Origin: Streptomyces sp. cf386
GTDB taxonomy: Bacteria; Actinomycetota; Actinomycetes; Streptomycetales; Streptomycetaceae
DNA: 64,000 bases
NCBI RefSeq assembly: GCF_900103585.1
Contig: NZ_FNHV01000034.1
Span: 16,440 to 80,439, forward strand
Reading direction: 5' to 3'
Part shown: piece by piece, positions 51,825 through 60,956 of the stretch
Layout: the number at the start of each line of letters is the position of its first letter
How positions within the stretch are numbered: the stretch's first letter is position 1
Position numbers and translations under genes: made by a program
The notes under the pieces: generated by a model
Seen by the model: the letters and a program-made list of their open reading frames with translations, nothing else
Databases searched by the model: none
What the model was told of the DNA's origin: nothing

Positions 51825-52802
51825 ATGGCAACACAAGTACGACAGTGGAGAGTCGGCGCGGCCGGCCTGGCCGTTCTGGCTCTCACCCTCACCGCCTGCG
51901 GCGGTGCGAAGGTCGGTGACGACTCCTCGGGCGCGGACGGCTCGGGCAGCTCCGGCAAGTGCGGCACCTTCAATCTCGCCGTCAACCCGTGGGTGGGCTA
52001 CGAGGCCAACGCGGCGGTCATCGCGTACGTCGCGGAGCAGGACCTCGGCTGTACGGTCACCAAGAAGGACCTCAAGGAGGAGATCGCCTGGCAGGGCTTC
52101 GGCACGGGCGAGGTCGACGCGGTCGTCGAGAACTGGGGGCACGACGACCTGAAGAAGAAGTACATCACCGACCAGAAGACCGCCGTCGATGCCGGGCTGA
52201 CCGGCAACAAGGGGCTCATCGGCTGGTACGTCCCGCCGTGGCTGGCCAAGGAGCACCCGGACATCACCGACTGGAACAACCTCGACAAGTACGCGGCCGA
52301 GTTCAAGACCTCCGAGTCGGGCGGCAAGGGCCAGCTCCTCGACGGTGACCCGTCGTTCGTCACCAACGACGAAGCCCTGGTGAAGAACCTCAAGCTGGAC
52401 TACAAGGTGGTGTACGCGGGCAGCGAGACCGCACTCATCCAGGCCTTCCGGAAGGCGGAGAAGAACAAGGAATGGGTGATCGGCTACTTCTACGAGCCGC
52501 AGTGGTTCATGTCCGAGGTGCCGCTGGTCAAGGTCAAGTTGCCGGAGTACAAGACCGGCTGTGACGCCGACCCGGAGAAGATCGCCTGCGACTACCCCGT
52601 CTACGACCTCGACAAGATCGTCAGCGCCAAGTTCGCCAAGTCGGGCAGCCCCGCCTATGACCTCGTCAAGAACTTCACCTGGACGAACGAGGACCAGAAC
52701 ACCGTGGCCAAGTACATCGCGGTGGACAAGATGACGCCGGAGGCGGCGGCGAAGAAGTGGGTCGAGGCCAACCGCGCCAAGGTGGACGCCTGGATCAAGT
52801 AG
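51825..52802 (+). CDS. Glycine betaine-binding lipoprotein (OpuAC/ProX-type)
   Basis: A 325-residue exported binding protein. The lipobox LTAC places the lipidated Cys at residue 25. The mature part opens with FNLAVNPWVGYEANAAVIAYVAEQDLGC and holds VVENWGHDD, GLIGWYVPPWLAKEHPDITDW and VIGYFYEPQWFM; the conserved Trp residues form the aromatic cage for quaternary amines. An AAGGAG site precedes the ATG. The importer ends in a strong terminator. Confidence 0.92.
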   Translation: MATQVRQWRVGAAGLAVLALTLTACGGAKVGDDSSGADGSGSSGKCGTFNLAVNPWVGYEANAAVIAYVAEQDLGCTVTKKDLKEEIAWQGFGTGEVDAVVENWGHDDLKKKYITDQKTAVDAGLTGNKGLIGWYVPPWLAKEHPDITDWNNLDKYAAEFKTSESGGKGQLLDGDPSFVTNDEALVKNLKLDYKVVYAGSETALIQAFRKAEKNKEWVIGYFYEPQWFMSEVPLVKVKLPEYKTGCDADPEKIACDYPVYDLDKIVSAKFAKSGSPAYDLVKNFTWTNEDQNTVAKYIAVDKMTPEAAAKKWVEANRAKVDAWIK

Positions 52803-52826
52803 CTCCCCGGTTCCTGGACAGAACAC

Positions 52827-52867
52827 GCCCGGCGGGCGGTGCGCACCGTGCGTACCGCCCGCCGGGC
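52827..52867 (+). terminator. Strong hairpin terminator after the importer operon
   Basis: GCCCGGCGGGCGGT pairs with ACCGCCCGCCGGGC (fourteen pairs), and the 13-base loop itself contains CGCAC/GTGCG, so it is almost one continuous stem. No U tract follows, as is common in Streptomyces. Confidence 0.8.
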
Positions 52868-52931
52868 GTCGCCATGTCCGGGGGCGTGCGGGGGCGTGTT
52901 CCCGGGGCCGTTTTCCGACGTCACGGACCCC

Positions 52932-52999
52932 TTGACACCCCCTCCCCGAGGCAGGCACATTGAGTTGCGCAACCTGAACCATGTTGCGCAGACAGCAAC
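52932..52999. promoter_or_regulatory. Promoter and tandem operator of the dimethylglycine/sarcosine operon
   Basis: TTGACA (52932-52937) with GCACAT (52955-52960) is followed by GTTGCGCAAC, a perfect 10-bp palindrome (52964-52973). Then GTTGCG-CAGAC-AGCAAC (52983-52999) has one arm mismatch. The two TTGCG cores are 19 bases apart, the same spacing as at 39744. The long sox operon starts 39 bases on. Confidence 0.7.
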
Positions 53000-53037
53000 T
53001 GAACCGGCTGGACTCGATTTCAATCGGAGGTGCGGCG

Positions 53038-55476
53038 ATGGCGGGACCCCGAGTGGTCATCATCGGAGCGGGGGTCGTTGGCGCGGCACTCGCGGACGAG
53101 ATCTCCGCGCGCGGCTGGACCGAAGTGACCGTGGTCGACCAGGGCCCGCTCCCCGCCACCGGGGGCTCGTCGTCGCACGCCCCGGGCCTGGTCTTCCAGA
53201 CGAACTCCTCCAAGACCATGACCGAGCTGGCGCGCTACACCGTCGAGAAGTTCTGCTCCCTCGACGTCGACGGCAAGCCCTGCTTCCTCCAGGTCGGCGG
53301 CCTCGAAGTCGCGACCACTCCCGAGCGCCTCACGGAACTGCACCGCCGCCACGGCTGGATCACCGCCTGGGGCATCGAGTCCCGGCTGCTGACCCCCGAC
53401 GAGTGCGTCGAGCGGCACCCGCTGGTCGACCGCGACAGGGTCCTCGGCGGCCTCCTCGTCCCGACCGACGGCCTCGCCAAGGCCGTCCTCGCCGTCGAGG
53501 CGCAGATCCGCCGGGCCACCGAGCGCGGCGTGCGCTTCCTGGCCCGCCACGAGGTGCTCGACGTCCTGCGGGCCGACGGCGAGGTAACCGGCGTCCTCAC
53601 CGACCAGGGCGAGATCCCCGCCGACATCGTCGTGTGCTGCGCCGGCATCTGGGGTCCGAAGATCGCCCGCATGGTCGGCATGAACCTCCCGCTGACCCCG
53701 CTGGCCCACCAGCTCGCCTGGACCGGGCCGGTACCGGCCCTCGCCGGCCAGACCGAGGAGGCGGTCCGCCCGATCCTGCGCCACCAGGACGCCGACCTCT
53801 ACTACCGCGACCGCTTCGACGGCATCGGCATCGGCTACTACGGCCACCGCCCGATGCCCATCACGGCCGACGAGATCCGCTCCTTCGACGAGGACGCCGA
53901 GATGCCGTCGGTCCTGAAGTTCACCGAGGAGGACTTCGAGCCCGCCTGGACCGAGACCCAGTCCCTGCTCCCCGCGACGCAGGAGGCCAAGGTCGAGGAG
54001 GGCATCAACGGCCTGTTCTCCTTCACCACCGACAACTTCCCGCTGCTCGGCGAGTGCGCGGACGTCAAGGGCTTCTGGGTCGCCGAGGCCGTCTGGGTCA
54101 CCCACTCCGCGGGCGTCGGCCGGGCCATGGCCGAATGGCTGGTCGACGGCCACTGCTCGTCCTTCGACCTGCACGAGTGCGACGTCAACCGCTTCGAGCC
54201 GCACCAGCTGACCCCGGAGTACGTCCTCGCCCGCGACTGCCAGAACTTCGTCGAGGTCTACGACATCCTCCACCCCCTCCAGCCGTCCGGGAAGCCGCGC
54301 CCGATCCGCACCAGTCCCTTCCATACCCGTCAGCAGGAGCACGGCGCGTTCTTCCTGGAGGCGAACGGCTGGGAGCGCCCGCAGTGGTACGAGGCCAACG
54401 CGGGCCTCGTCGAGGGCCGCAGCATCCCCACGCCGGGCGACTGGGCCGCGCAGTACTGGTCGCCCATCGTCGGCGCCGAGGCGCAGGCCACCCGCGAGAC
54501 CGTCGCCATGTACGACATGACGGCCCTCAAGCGCCTGGAGGTGGCCGGCCCCGGTGCCGCGGACTTCCTGGAGCGGCTGGTCACCGGCAAGGTCGCCAAG
54601 TCCGTCGGCTCGGTGACGTACACGCTGCTGCTCGACCACGACGGTGGCATCCGCAGCGACATCACCGTGGCCCGCCTCGCCCGCGACCTCTTCCAGGTCG
54701 GCGCCAACGGCAACCTCGACCTCGACTGGTTCACCCGCCACCTCCCCGCCGACGGCACGGTCCAGGTCCGCGACATCACCCCCGGAACCTGTTGCATCGG
54801 CCTGTGGGGCCCGCTGGCCCGCAAGGTCCTGCAGCCGCTGACGGACGAGGACTTCTCCAACGACGGCCTGAAGTACTTCCGCGCCAAGCGCGCCCATATC
54901 GGCAGCGTCCCGGTGACGGCGATGCGCCTGTCGTACGTCGGAGAACTCGGCTGGGAGCTGTACACCACCGCCGACCTCGGCCAGAAGCTGTGGGACACCC
55001 TGTGGCAGGCGGCGAGGCCCCTCGGCGGCGTCATCGCCGGCCGCGGCGCCTTCAACAGCCTGCGCCTGGAGAAGGGATACCGCTCCTTCGGCACCGACAT
55101 GACCTACGAGCACGACCCCTACGAGGCGGGCGTCGGCTTCGCCGTCAAGCTCGACAAGGGCGACTTCATCGGTAAGGCGGCGCTGGAGCGGCGTAAAGGC
55201 GACGTGCGGCGTCGGCTGAGCTGCCTCACGATCGATGACCCGCGGTCGGTCGTCATGGGCAAGGAGCCGGTGTACGACGGTGACCGTGCGGTCGGTTATG
55301 TCACCAGTGCGGCCTATGGCTACACGATCGGCAAGGGGATCGCGTACGCATGGCTGCCGGCGGAGCTTGCGGTCACGGGGACCGCCCTGCACATCGGCTA
55401 CTTCGACCAGCGTGTCTCGGCCGTGGTGGCTGAGGAGCCGTTGTTCGACCCGACGATGTCCCGTCTTCGTGGCTGA
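53038..55476 (+). CDS. Dimethylglycine dehydrogenase/oxidase family protein
   Basis: An 812-residue flavoprotein with the four-part plan of dimethylglycine and sarcosine dehydrogenases. The order is an FAD-binding DAO domain (VVIIGAGVVGAALADEI), an FAO_M linker domain near 370-430, a folate-binding aminomethyltransferase (GCV_T) domain from about 480 (YDMTALKRLEVAGPGAADFLERL) and its C-terminal barrel. The folate domain would capture the methyl carbon as methylene-THF. Position between the betaine and sarcosine steps points to dimethylglycine to sarcosine. A GGAGG site lies before the ATG. It is the first gene of the operon. Confidence 0.9.
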   Translation: MAGPRVVIIGAGVVGAALADEISARGWTEVTVVDQGPLPATGGSSSHAPGLVFQTNSSKTMTELARYTVEKFCSLDVDGKPCFLQVGGLEVATTPERLTELHRRHGWITAWGIESRLLTPDECVERHPLVDRDRVLGGLLVPTDGLAKAVLAVEAQIRRATERGVRFLARHEVLDVLRADGEVTGVLTDQGEIPADIVVCCAGIWGPKIARMVGMNLPLTPLAHQLAWTGPVPALAGQTEEAVRPILRHQDADLYYRDRFDGIGIGYYGHRPMPITADEIRSFDEDAEMPSVLKFTEEDFEPAWTETQSLLPATQEAKVEEGINGLFSFTTDNFPLLGECADVKGFWVAEAVWVTHSAGVGRAMAEWLVDGHCSSFDLHECDVNRFEPHQLTPEYVLARDCQNFVEVYDILHPLQPSGKPRPIRTSPFHTRQQEHGAFFLEANGWERPQWYEANAGLVEGRSIPTPGDWAAQYWSPIVGAEAQATRETVAMYDMTALKRLEVAGPGAADFLERLVTGKVAKSVGSVTYTLLLDHDGGIRSDITVARLARDLFQVGANGNLDLDWFTRHLPADGTVQVRDITPGTCCIGLWGPLARKVLQPLTDEDFSNDGLKYFRAKRAHIGSVPVTAMRLSYVGELGWELYTTADLGQKLWDTLWQAARPLGGVIAGRGAFNSLRLEKGYRSFGTDMTYEHDPYEAGVGFAVKLDKGDFIGKAALERRKGDVRRRLSCLTIDDPRSVVMGKEPVYDGDRAVGYVTSAAYGYTIGKGIAYAWLPAELAVTGTALHIGYFDQRVSAVVAEEPLFDPTMSRLRG

Positions 55477-55515
55477 ACGATGGGAAGAGATTCCGTCTGT
55501 GAAGGAGTACCGTCG

Positions 55516-56376
55516 GTGACCGCACAACTCCTCGATGGCAAGGCGACCGCCGCCGACATCCGTCGCGAACTGGCCGAGCGCGTGGCCAAGTTGACCGCAA
55601 CCGGCAGTCGTCCACCCGGACTCGGCACCGTCCTCGTCGGCGACGACCCCGGCAGCCACGCCTACGTCGCCGGCAAGCACCGCGACTGCGCTCAGGTGGG
55701 TATCGCCTCCCTGCGTCGCGAGCTGCCCGCCGACGCGACTCAGCGGCAGGTCGAGGACGTCGTCGACGAGCTGAACGCCGATCCGGCCTGCACCGGCTAC
55801 ATCGTGCAGCTGCCGCTCCCGCGGCACCTGGACGCCAATGCCGTCCTGGCGCGCATGGACCCCGCCAAGGACGCCGACGGGCTGCACCCCGTCAACCTCG
55901 GCCGACTCGTCCTCGGCGTCGAGGCGCCGCTGCCGTGCACCCCGCGCGGGATCGTCGAACTGCTCCGCCGGTACGACGTGCCGATCGCCGGGGCCCGGGT
56001 GTGTGTGATCGGCCGGGGCATCACGGTCGGACGGCCCATCGGACTGCTGCTCACGCGCAGGTCCGAGAACGCCACCGTCACCCTGTGCCACACCGGGACC
56101 AAGGGCCTGGCCTGGCATGTCCGCGAGGCGGACATCGTCGTCGCGGCTGCGGGCTCGCCCGGTCTGATCGGCAAGGACATGCTGCGTCCCGGCGCGGCGG
56201 TCCTGGACGTCGGCATCACCCGCACCGACCAAGGGCTGGTCGGCGATGTGCACCCGGACGCGAAGCAGGTCGCCGGGTGGGTCGCGCCGATGCCCGGAGG
56301 GGTGGGACCCATGACCCGGGCGATGCTCCTCGCGAACGTCGTCGAGGCCGCCGAGAGGAACACGAACGCCGTATGA
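55516..56376 (+). CDS. folD: Methylenetetrahydrofolate dehydrogenase/cyclohydrolase
   Basis: A 286-residue bifunctional FolD: AQLLDGKATAADIRRELAERV, YVAGKHRDCAQVGI (with the catalytic Lys), YIVQLPLPRHLDANAVL, DADGLHPVNLGRL, VIGRGITVGRPIGLLL and VAPMPGGVGPMTRAMLLANV. It oxidises methylene-THF to methenyl- and formyl-THF, feeding PurU. It sits between the two demethylating enzymes whose product it uses. The GTG follows GAAGGAG. This is likely a second, catabolic copy; a housekeeping folD would lie elsewhere. Confidence 0.94.
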   Translation: MTAQLLDGKATAADIRRELAERVAKLTATGSRPPGLGTVLVGDDPGSHAYVAGKHRDCAQVGIASLRRELPADATQRQVEDVVDELNADPACTGYIVQLPLPRHLDANAVLARMDPAKDADGLHPVNLGRLVLGVEAPLPCTPRGIVELLRRYDVPIAGARVCVIGRGITVGRPIGLLLTRRSENATVTLCHTGTKGLAWHVREADIVVAAAGSPGLIGKDMLRPGAAVLDVGITRTDQGLVGDVHPDAKQVAGWVAPMPGGVGPMTRAMLLANVVEAAERNTNAV

Positions 56377-56407
56377 ACCTGTCCCTTCCCGAGGACGGAG
56401 CCGTCCG

Positions 56408-57640
56408 ATGAGCCCCCGCACCCCCGGCGCCGAACTCCCCGAACACCCCGACTGGCTGTGGCGCACGCCCGAGCCGAAGCGGTCGTACGACGTGATCGTC
56501 GTCGGTGGCGGCGGTCACGGCCTCGCCACCGCCCACTACCTGGCGAAGAACCACGGCATCACCAACGTGGCCGTGCTGGAGAAGGGCTGGCTCGCGGGCG
56601 GCAACATGGCCCGCAACACCACGATCATCCGCTCCAACTACCTGTGGGACGAGAGCGCCGGCATCTACGAGCACGCGCTCAAGCTGTGGGAGGGCCTGGC
56701 GGAGGAACTCGACTACCCGATCCTCTTCTCCCAGCGCGGCGTGCTGAACCTCGCCCACAGCCTCCAGGACGTCCGCGACAGCGTGCGCCGCGTGGAGGCG
56801 AACCGCCTCAACGGCGTGGACGCGGAATGGCTCGACGCGGAGGGGGTCCGGGAGGTCTGCCCGATCGTCAACATCTCACCGGACGTGCGCTATCCGGTCC
56901 TGGGCGCCACCTACCAGCCCCGGGCCGGCATCGCCAAGCACGACCACGTCGCCTGGGGCCTGGCCCGCTCCGCCGACGCCGCCGGGATCGACATCATCCA
57001 GAACTGCGAGGTCACGGGCCTGGACGTGGTCGGCGGCCGGGTCGTCGGAGTCCAGACGAACCTCGGCCCCATCGGGGCGGGCAAGGTGGCCCTCTGTTCG
57101 GCCGGCCACACCTCGGTCCTCGCCGCCATGGCCGGCATCGAACTCCCGCTCCAGAGCCACCCGTTGCAGGCCCTGGTCTCGGAGCTGCTGGAGCCGGTGC
57201 ACCCGACGGTGGTCATGTCCAACGCGGTCCACGTGTACGTCAGCCAGGCGCACAAGGGCGAGCTGGTGATGGGCGCGGGCATCGACTCGTACAACTCCTA
57301 CACCCAGCGCGGCGCCTTCCACATCATCGAGGAGCAGATGGCCGCGGCCCTGGAGCTCTTCCCGGTCTTCGCCCGCGCCCACGTCCTGCGCACCTGGGGC
57401 GGCATCGTCGACGTCAGCCCCGACGCCTCGCCGATCATCGGCCTCACCCCGGTCGACAACCTCTACCTCAACTGCGGCTGGGGCACCGGCGGGTTCAAGG
57501 CCACCCCGGGCGTCGGCTGGGTCTACGCCCACACCATCGCCCACGACACCCCCCACCCCCTCAACGCACCCTTCTCGCTCGACCGTTTCACCACCGGCGC
57601 GCTCGTCGACGAGCACGGCGCGGCCGCGGTGGCCCACTAG
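56408..57640 (+). CDS. soxB: Sarcosine oxidase subunit beta
   Basis: A 410-residue FAD subunit of heterotetrameric sarcosine oxidase: DVIVVGGGGHGLATAHYLAKNHG, GGNMARNTTIIRSNYLWDES, LPLQSHPLQALVSE, HVYVSQAHKGELVMGAGID and NLYLNCGWGTGGFKATPGVG. The His in SHPLQALVSE lies where covalent FMN attaches in known SoxB. It oxidises sarcosine to glycine, with the methyl group passed to folate on SoxA. It is followed after 28 bases by the delta-alpha fusion. Confidence 0.94.
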   Translation: MSPRTPGAELPEHPDWLWRTPEPKRSYDVIVVGGGGHGLATAHYLAKNHGITNVAVLEKGWLAGGNMARNTTIIRSNYLWDESAGIYEHALKLWEGLAEELDYPILFSQRGVLNLAHSLQDVRDSVRRVEANRLNGVDAEWLDAEGVREVCPIVNISPDVRYPVLGATYQPRAGIAKHDHVAWGLARSADAAGIDIIQNCEVTGLDVVGGRVVGVQTNLGPIGAGKVALCSAGHTSVLAAMAGIELPLQSHPLQALVSELLEPVHPTVVMSNAVHVYVSQAHKGELVMGAGIDSYNSYTQRGAFHIIEEQMAAALELFPVFARAHVLRTWGGIVDVSPDASPIIGLTPVDNLYLNCGWGTGGFKATPGVGWVYAHTIAHDTPHPLNAPFSLDRFTTGALVDEHGAAAVAH

Positions 57641-57668
57641 GACCACTGGACGCTTTGGGAGCCGAACC

Positions 57669-60600
57669 ATGCTGCTCATCCCCTGCCCCTGGTGCGGGCC
57701 ACGCGACGAGGCCGAATTCCACTACGGAGGTCAGGCCCATGTGCCGTACCCGGAGAACCCGGCAGCCCTGACCGACGAAGAGTGGGCCCGGTACCTGTTC
57801 TTCCGCGACAACCCGAAGGGCCCGTTCGCCGAGAGGTGGAGCCATGGGGCGGGTTGCCGCCGCTGGTTCAACGCGGTGCGGGACACGGCGACGAACGAGG
57901 TTCTGGCGGTTTATCGGGCGGGGGAGACGCGCCCGGCTTTTACGGAGCTGAAGCAGGCGCCACCTGTTGAGCCGCGTCCGGCACAGCCAGCCCGTCCGGC
58001 GTTTGAGGACGAGGCCCTTTCGGGGCCGACGGGGGTCCAGGGGGCAGAGCCCCCTGGCGGGGTCGAAGGGGCGGAGCCCCTGGAGGATGGGACGGGTAGG
58101 GGCGGCGGGGGCGCTGCATCCATCAGCGGCTCCGCCGCGGGCCAGCCGTTCCGCCACCCCACCCGAGGCCGAGTGGACCGAGCCACCCCCCTCACCTTCG
58201 TCTTCGACGGCACCGAATACCAGGGCTACCGAGGCGACACCCTCGCCTCCGCCCTGCTCGCCAACGGCATCATCGCGGCAGCGACCAGCATCAAACTCGG
58301 CCGCCCACGCGGCATCTTCTCCGCCGGCGTCGAGGAGCCCAACGCGGTCGTCCAGATCGAGGCCCCCTTCCCCGAGCCGATGCTCCCCGCGACAACCGTC
58401 GAGCTCTACGACGGCCTGGTCGCGACCAGCCTCCCCGGCCAGGGCCGCCTCGCCACCGCCCCCGACCCCGCCCGCTACGACGCCGTACACGCCCACTGCG
58501 ACCTGCTCATCGTCGGGGCCGGCCCGGCCGGCCTCGCGGCCGCAGCGGCGGCGGCCGACAGCGGTGCCCGCGTCATCCTCGCCGACGACCGGCCGGAACC
58601 CGGCGGCAGCCTGCTCGGCACGGGCGAACTCCCCGACTGGGTGGACGAGATCGGCACGCGCCTCGAAGCCGCGCCCGACGTCCGCGTGCTGCGCCGCACC
58701 ACCGTCTTCGGGTACTACGACGACAACCACCTCCTAGCCGTGGAACGCCGCACCAACCACCTCGGCGCGGACGCCCCGGAAAACGTCTCCCGCGAGCGCG
58801 TCTGGCGCATCCGCGCACGTCGGGTCGTTCTCGCCACCGGCGCACACGAACGCTCCCTGGTCTTCGCGGACAACGACCGCCCCGGCGTGATGCTGGCCTC
58901 CTCCGCCCGCACCTACGTCAACCGCCACGGTGTGCTGCCCGGCCGCCACGCGGTCGTCTTCACCACCAACGACAGCGCCTACCCCGCGGCACTGGACCTC
59001 GCCGCGGCGGGCGTGGACGTAACGGCGATCGTCGACACCCGCCCCGAACCGGGGGAGTGGGCGCAGCGCGCCCGCGCGGCCGGCATCGAGGTGCTGCCCG
59101 GGCACGCCGTCACCGGCACGGAGGGCGACGCGCGCGTCACCGCCGTGACGGTCGCCCCGTACGGGGAGTCGGCGGGACAGCGGGAGTTCGCCGCCGATCT
59201 GCTGCTTGTCTCCGGCGGCTGGAACCCGGTGGCGCACTTGTTCAGCCAGGCGGGCGGCAAGCTGCGCCATGACGAGGCGCTGGGTTCCTTCGTCCCCGAC
59301 ACCTGCCGTCAGGCGGTCGAGGTCGCGGGCGGCGCCGGCGGCGTGTTCGACCTGGCCGGAGTGCTCGCACAAGGCGCCGCCGCCGGTGCCCGCGCGATCG
59401 AGGCCGAGGGGTACACCTCCGAGACGCCCCGCCTCCCCGCCGTGGCCGCCCAGCCGCACACACCGCCCCAGCACGTGTACGTCGTCCCCGGCACGGTCGG
59501 CCCCCACCGCTTCGTCGACCTCCAACGCGACGTCACCGTCGACGACCTGGCCCGCGCGACCGGCGCCGGCATGCGCTCCGTCGAGCACACCAAGCGCTAC
59601 ACCACCGCGGGCACCGCCAACGACCAGGGCAAGACCTCCGGTGTCCTGGCCAGCGGCGTCGTGGCCGAACTGCTCGGCGTGGACATCTCGGCGCTCGGCA
59701 CGACCACGTTCCGCCCGCCCTACATCCCCGTCTCCTTCGCCGCGCTCGCCGGCCGGGACCGGGGCGGGCTGAGCGACCCGATCCGCACGACGGCCCTGCA
59801 CGAGTGGCATGTCGGGCACGGCGCCCTGTTCGAGAACGTCGGCCAGTGGAAGCGCCCCTGGTACTACCCGCGAGGCGGCGAGGACATGGAGACCGCCGTG
59901 CTGCGCGAGTGCGCCGCGGCCCGCGAGGGTGTGGGCTTCATGGACGCCTCCACCCTCGGCAAGATCGACGTCCAGGGCCCGGACGCCGGTGTCTTCCTCG
60001 ACCTGCTCTACACCAACATGATGAGCACGCTGAAGGTCGGCATGATCCGCTACGGCGTCATGTGCCGCCCGGACGGCATGGTCTTCGACGACGGCACCGT
60101 CATCCGACTCGCCCAGGACCGCTTCCTGGTCACCACCACGACCGGCAACGCGGCGACCGTACTGGACTGGATGGAGGAGTGGCTGCAGACGGAGTGGCCC
60201 GAGCTGAAGGTCCACTGCACGTCCGTGACCGAGCAGTGGGCCACGGTCGCCCTGGTCGGCCCCCGCTCCCGCGAGGTCCTCGGTTCGCTGGCACCCCAAC
60301 TGGCCGTATCCAACGACGACTTCCCGTTCATGGCGTGGCGCGAGACGACCGTCGCGGGCATCGAGGCGCGGGTCTGCCGGATCAGTTTCTCCGGCGAACT
60401 CGCCTACGAGATCAACGTGTCACCGTGGGAGGCCCTCACCCTGTGGGAGGCGCTGTACGAGGCCGGCGCCCCGTACGGCATCACCCCGTACGGCACCGAG
60501 ACCATGCACGTCCTGCGGGCCGAGAAGGGCTACCCCATCATCGGCCAGGACACCGACGGCACCGTCACCCCGCAGGACCTCGGCATGAGCTGGGTGGTGT

Positions 60601-60956
60601 CGAAGAAGAAGCCCGACTTCATCGGCAAGCGCTCCTACGCCCGTGCCGACACCGCCCGCGCCGACCGCAAGCACCTGGTGGGCCTCCTCCCCGACGACCC
60701 CGGCGACTTCCTCCCCGAGGGCACCCAGCTGGTCGCCGACAGTGTGCTCCCGGCCCCGCCCGTCCCGATGCTCGGCCACGTCACCTCCAGCTACCGCAGC
60801 GCCGCCCTCGGCCGGACGTTCGCGCTCGCCCTGATCAAGGGCGGCCGGGAGCGCATCGGCGAGCGGCTGTACGCCCCCGTCGGCGAGCGGCTGGTCCCGG
60901 TGACCGTCGCCGCCCCCGTCCTCTACGACCCCGAGGGAGCCCGTCGCGATGGCTGA
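57669..60956 (+). CDS. Sarcosine oxidase delta-alpha fusion (SoxD-SoxA)
   Basis: A 1095-residue single frame. Residues 1 to about 95 are a complete SoxD with its zinc-binding CPWCGPRDEAEFHYGG and ending LAVYRAGE. Residues about 98-170 are a Gly/Pro/Glu-rich linker. From about 172 SoxA begins (TPLTFVFDGTEYQGYRGDTLASALLANG), then FAD/NAD domains (LLIVGAGPAGLAAAAAAADSG) and a C-terminal aminomethyltransferase (folate) domain. In known systems soxD and soxA are separate genes. The linker is encoded by a common Streptomyces intergenic repeat (57985-58113) that happens to be open in this frame. Either a true fusion is made or internal initiation gives SoxA; no good ribosome site was seen inside. 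Confidence 0.9.
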   Translation: MLLIPCPWCGPRDEAEFHYGGQAHVPYPENPAALTDEEWARYLFFRDNPKGPFAERWSHGAGCRRWFNAVRDTATNEVLAVYRAGETRPAFTELKQAPPVEPRPAQPARPAFEDEALSGPTGVQGAEPPGGVEGAEPLEDGTGRGGGGAASISGSAAGQPFRHPTRGRVDRATPLTFVFDGTEYQGYRGDTLASALLANGIIAAATSIKLGRPRGIFSAGVEEPNAVVQIEAPFPEPMLPATTVELYDGLVATSLPGQGRLATAPDPARYDAVHAHCDLLIVGAGPAGLAAAAAAADSGARVILADDRPEPGGSLLGTGELPDWVDEIGTRLEAAPDVRVLRRTTVFGYYDDNHLLAVERRTNHLGADAPENVSRERVWRIRARRVVLATGAHERSLVFADNDRPGVMLASSARTYVNRHGVLPGRHAVVFTTNDSAYPAALDLAAAGVDVTAIVDTRPEPGEWAQRARAAGIEVLPGHAVTGTEGDARVTAVTVAPYGESAGQREFAADLLLVSGGWNPVAHLFSQAGGKLRHDEALGSFVPDTCRQAVEVAGGAGGVFDLAGVLAQGAAAGARAIEAEGYTSETPRLPAVAAQPHTPPQHVYVVPGTVGPHRFVDLQRDVTVDDLARATGAGMRSVEHTKRYTTAGTANDQGKTSGVLASGVVAELLGVDISALGTTTFRPPYIPVSFAALAGRDRGGLSDPIRTTALHEWHVGHGALFENVGQWKRPWYYPRGGEDMETAVLRECAAAREGVGFMDASTLGKIDVQGPDAGVFLDLLYTNMMSTLKVGMIRYGVMCRPDGMVFDDGTVIRLAQDRFLVTTTTGNAATVLDWMEEWLQTEWPELKVHCTSVTEQWATVALVGPRSREVLGSLAPQLAVSNDDFPFMAWRETTVAGIEARVCRISFSGELAYEINVSPWEALTLWEALYEAGAPYGITPYGTETMHVLRAEKGYPIIGQDTDGTVTPQDLGMSWVVSKKKPDFIGKRSYARADTARADRKHLVGLLPDDPGDFLPEGTQLVADSVLPAPPVPMLGHVTSSYRSAALGRTFALALIKGGRERIGERLYAPVGERLVPVTVAAPVLYDPEGARRDG
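57985..58113 (+). repeat. Streptomyces intergenic palindromic repeat inside the sox coding frame
   Basis: The sequence from CAGCCCGTCCGGCGTTTGAGG to GGGTAGGGGCGGCGGGG is a repeat I recognise as very frequent between Streptomyces genes. It forms three hairpins: GGCCC/GGGCC (58013-58027), CCAGGGGGC/GCCCCCTGG (58037-58057) and GGGGC/GCCCC (58068-58080). Here it lies between the SoxD and SoxA parts and is translated as EDEALSGPTGVQGAEPPGG and onward. Confidence 0.75.

Noticed and set aside
53020..56466. A long open frame (over 1100 codons) on the minus strand opposite the dimethylglycine dehydrogenase and folD
   Set aside because: It is the antisense shadow of high-GC coding DNA; the plus strand has full domain motifs and ribosome sites, and the shadow shows only Arg/Gly/Val-rich sequence without any motif.
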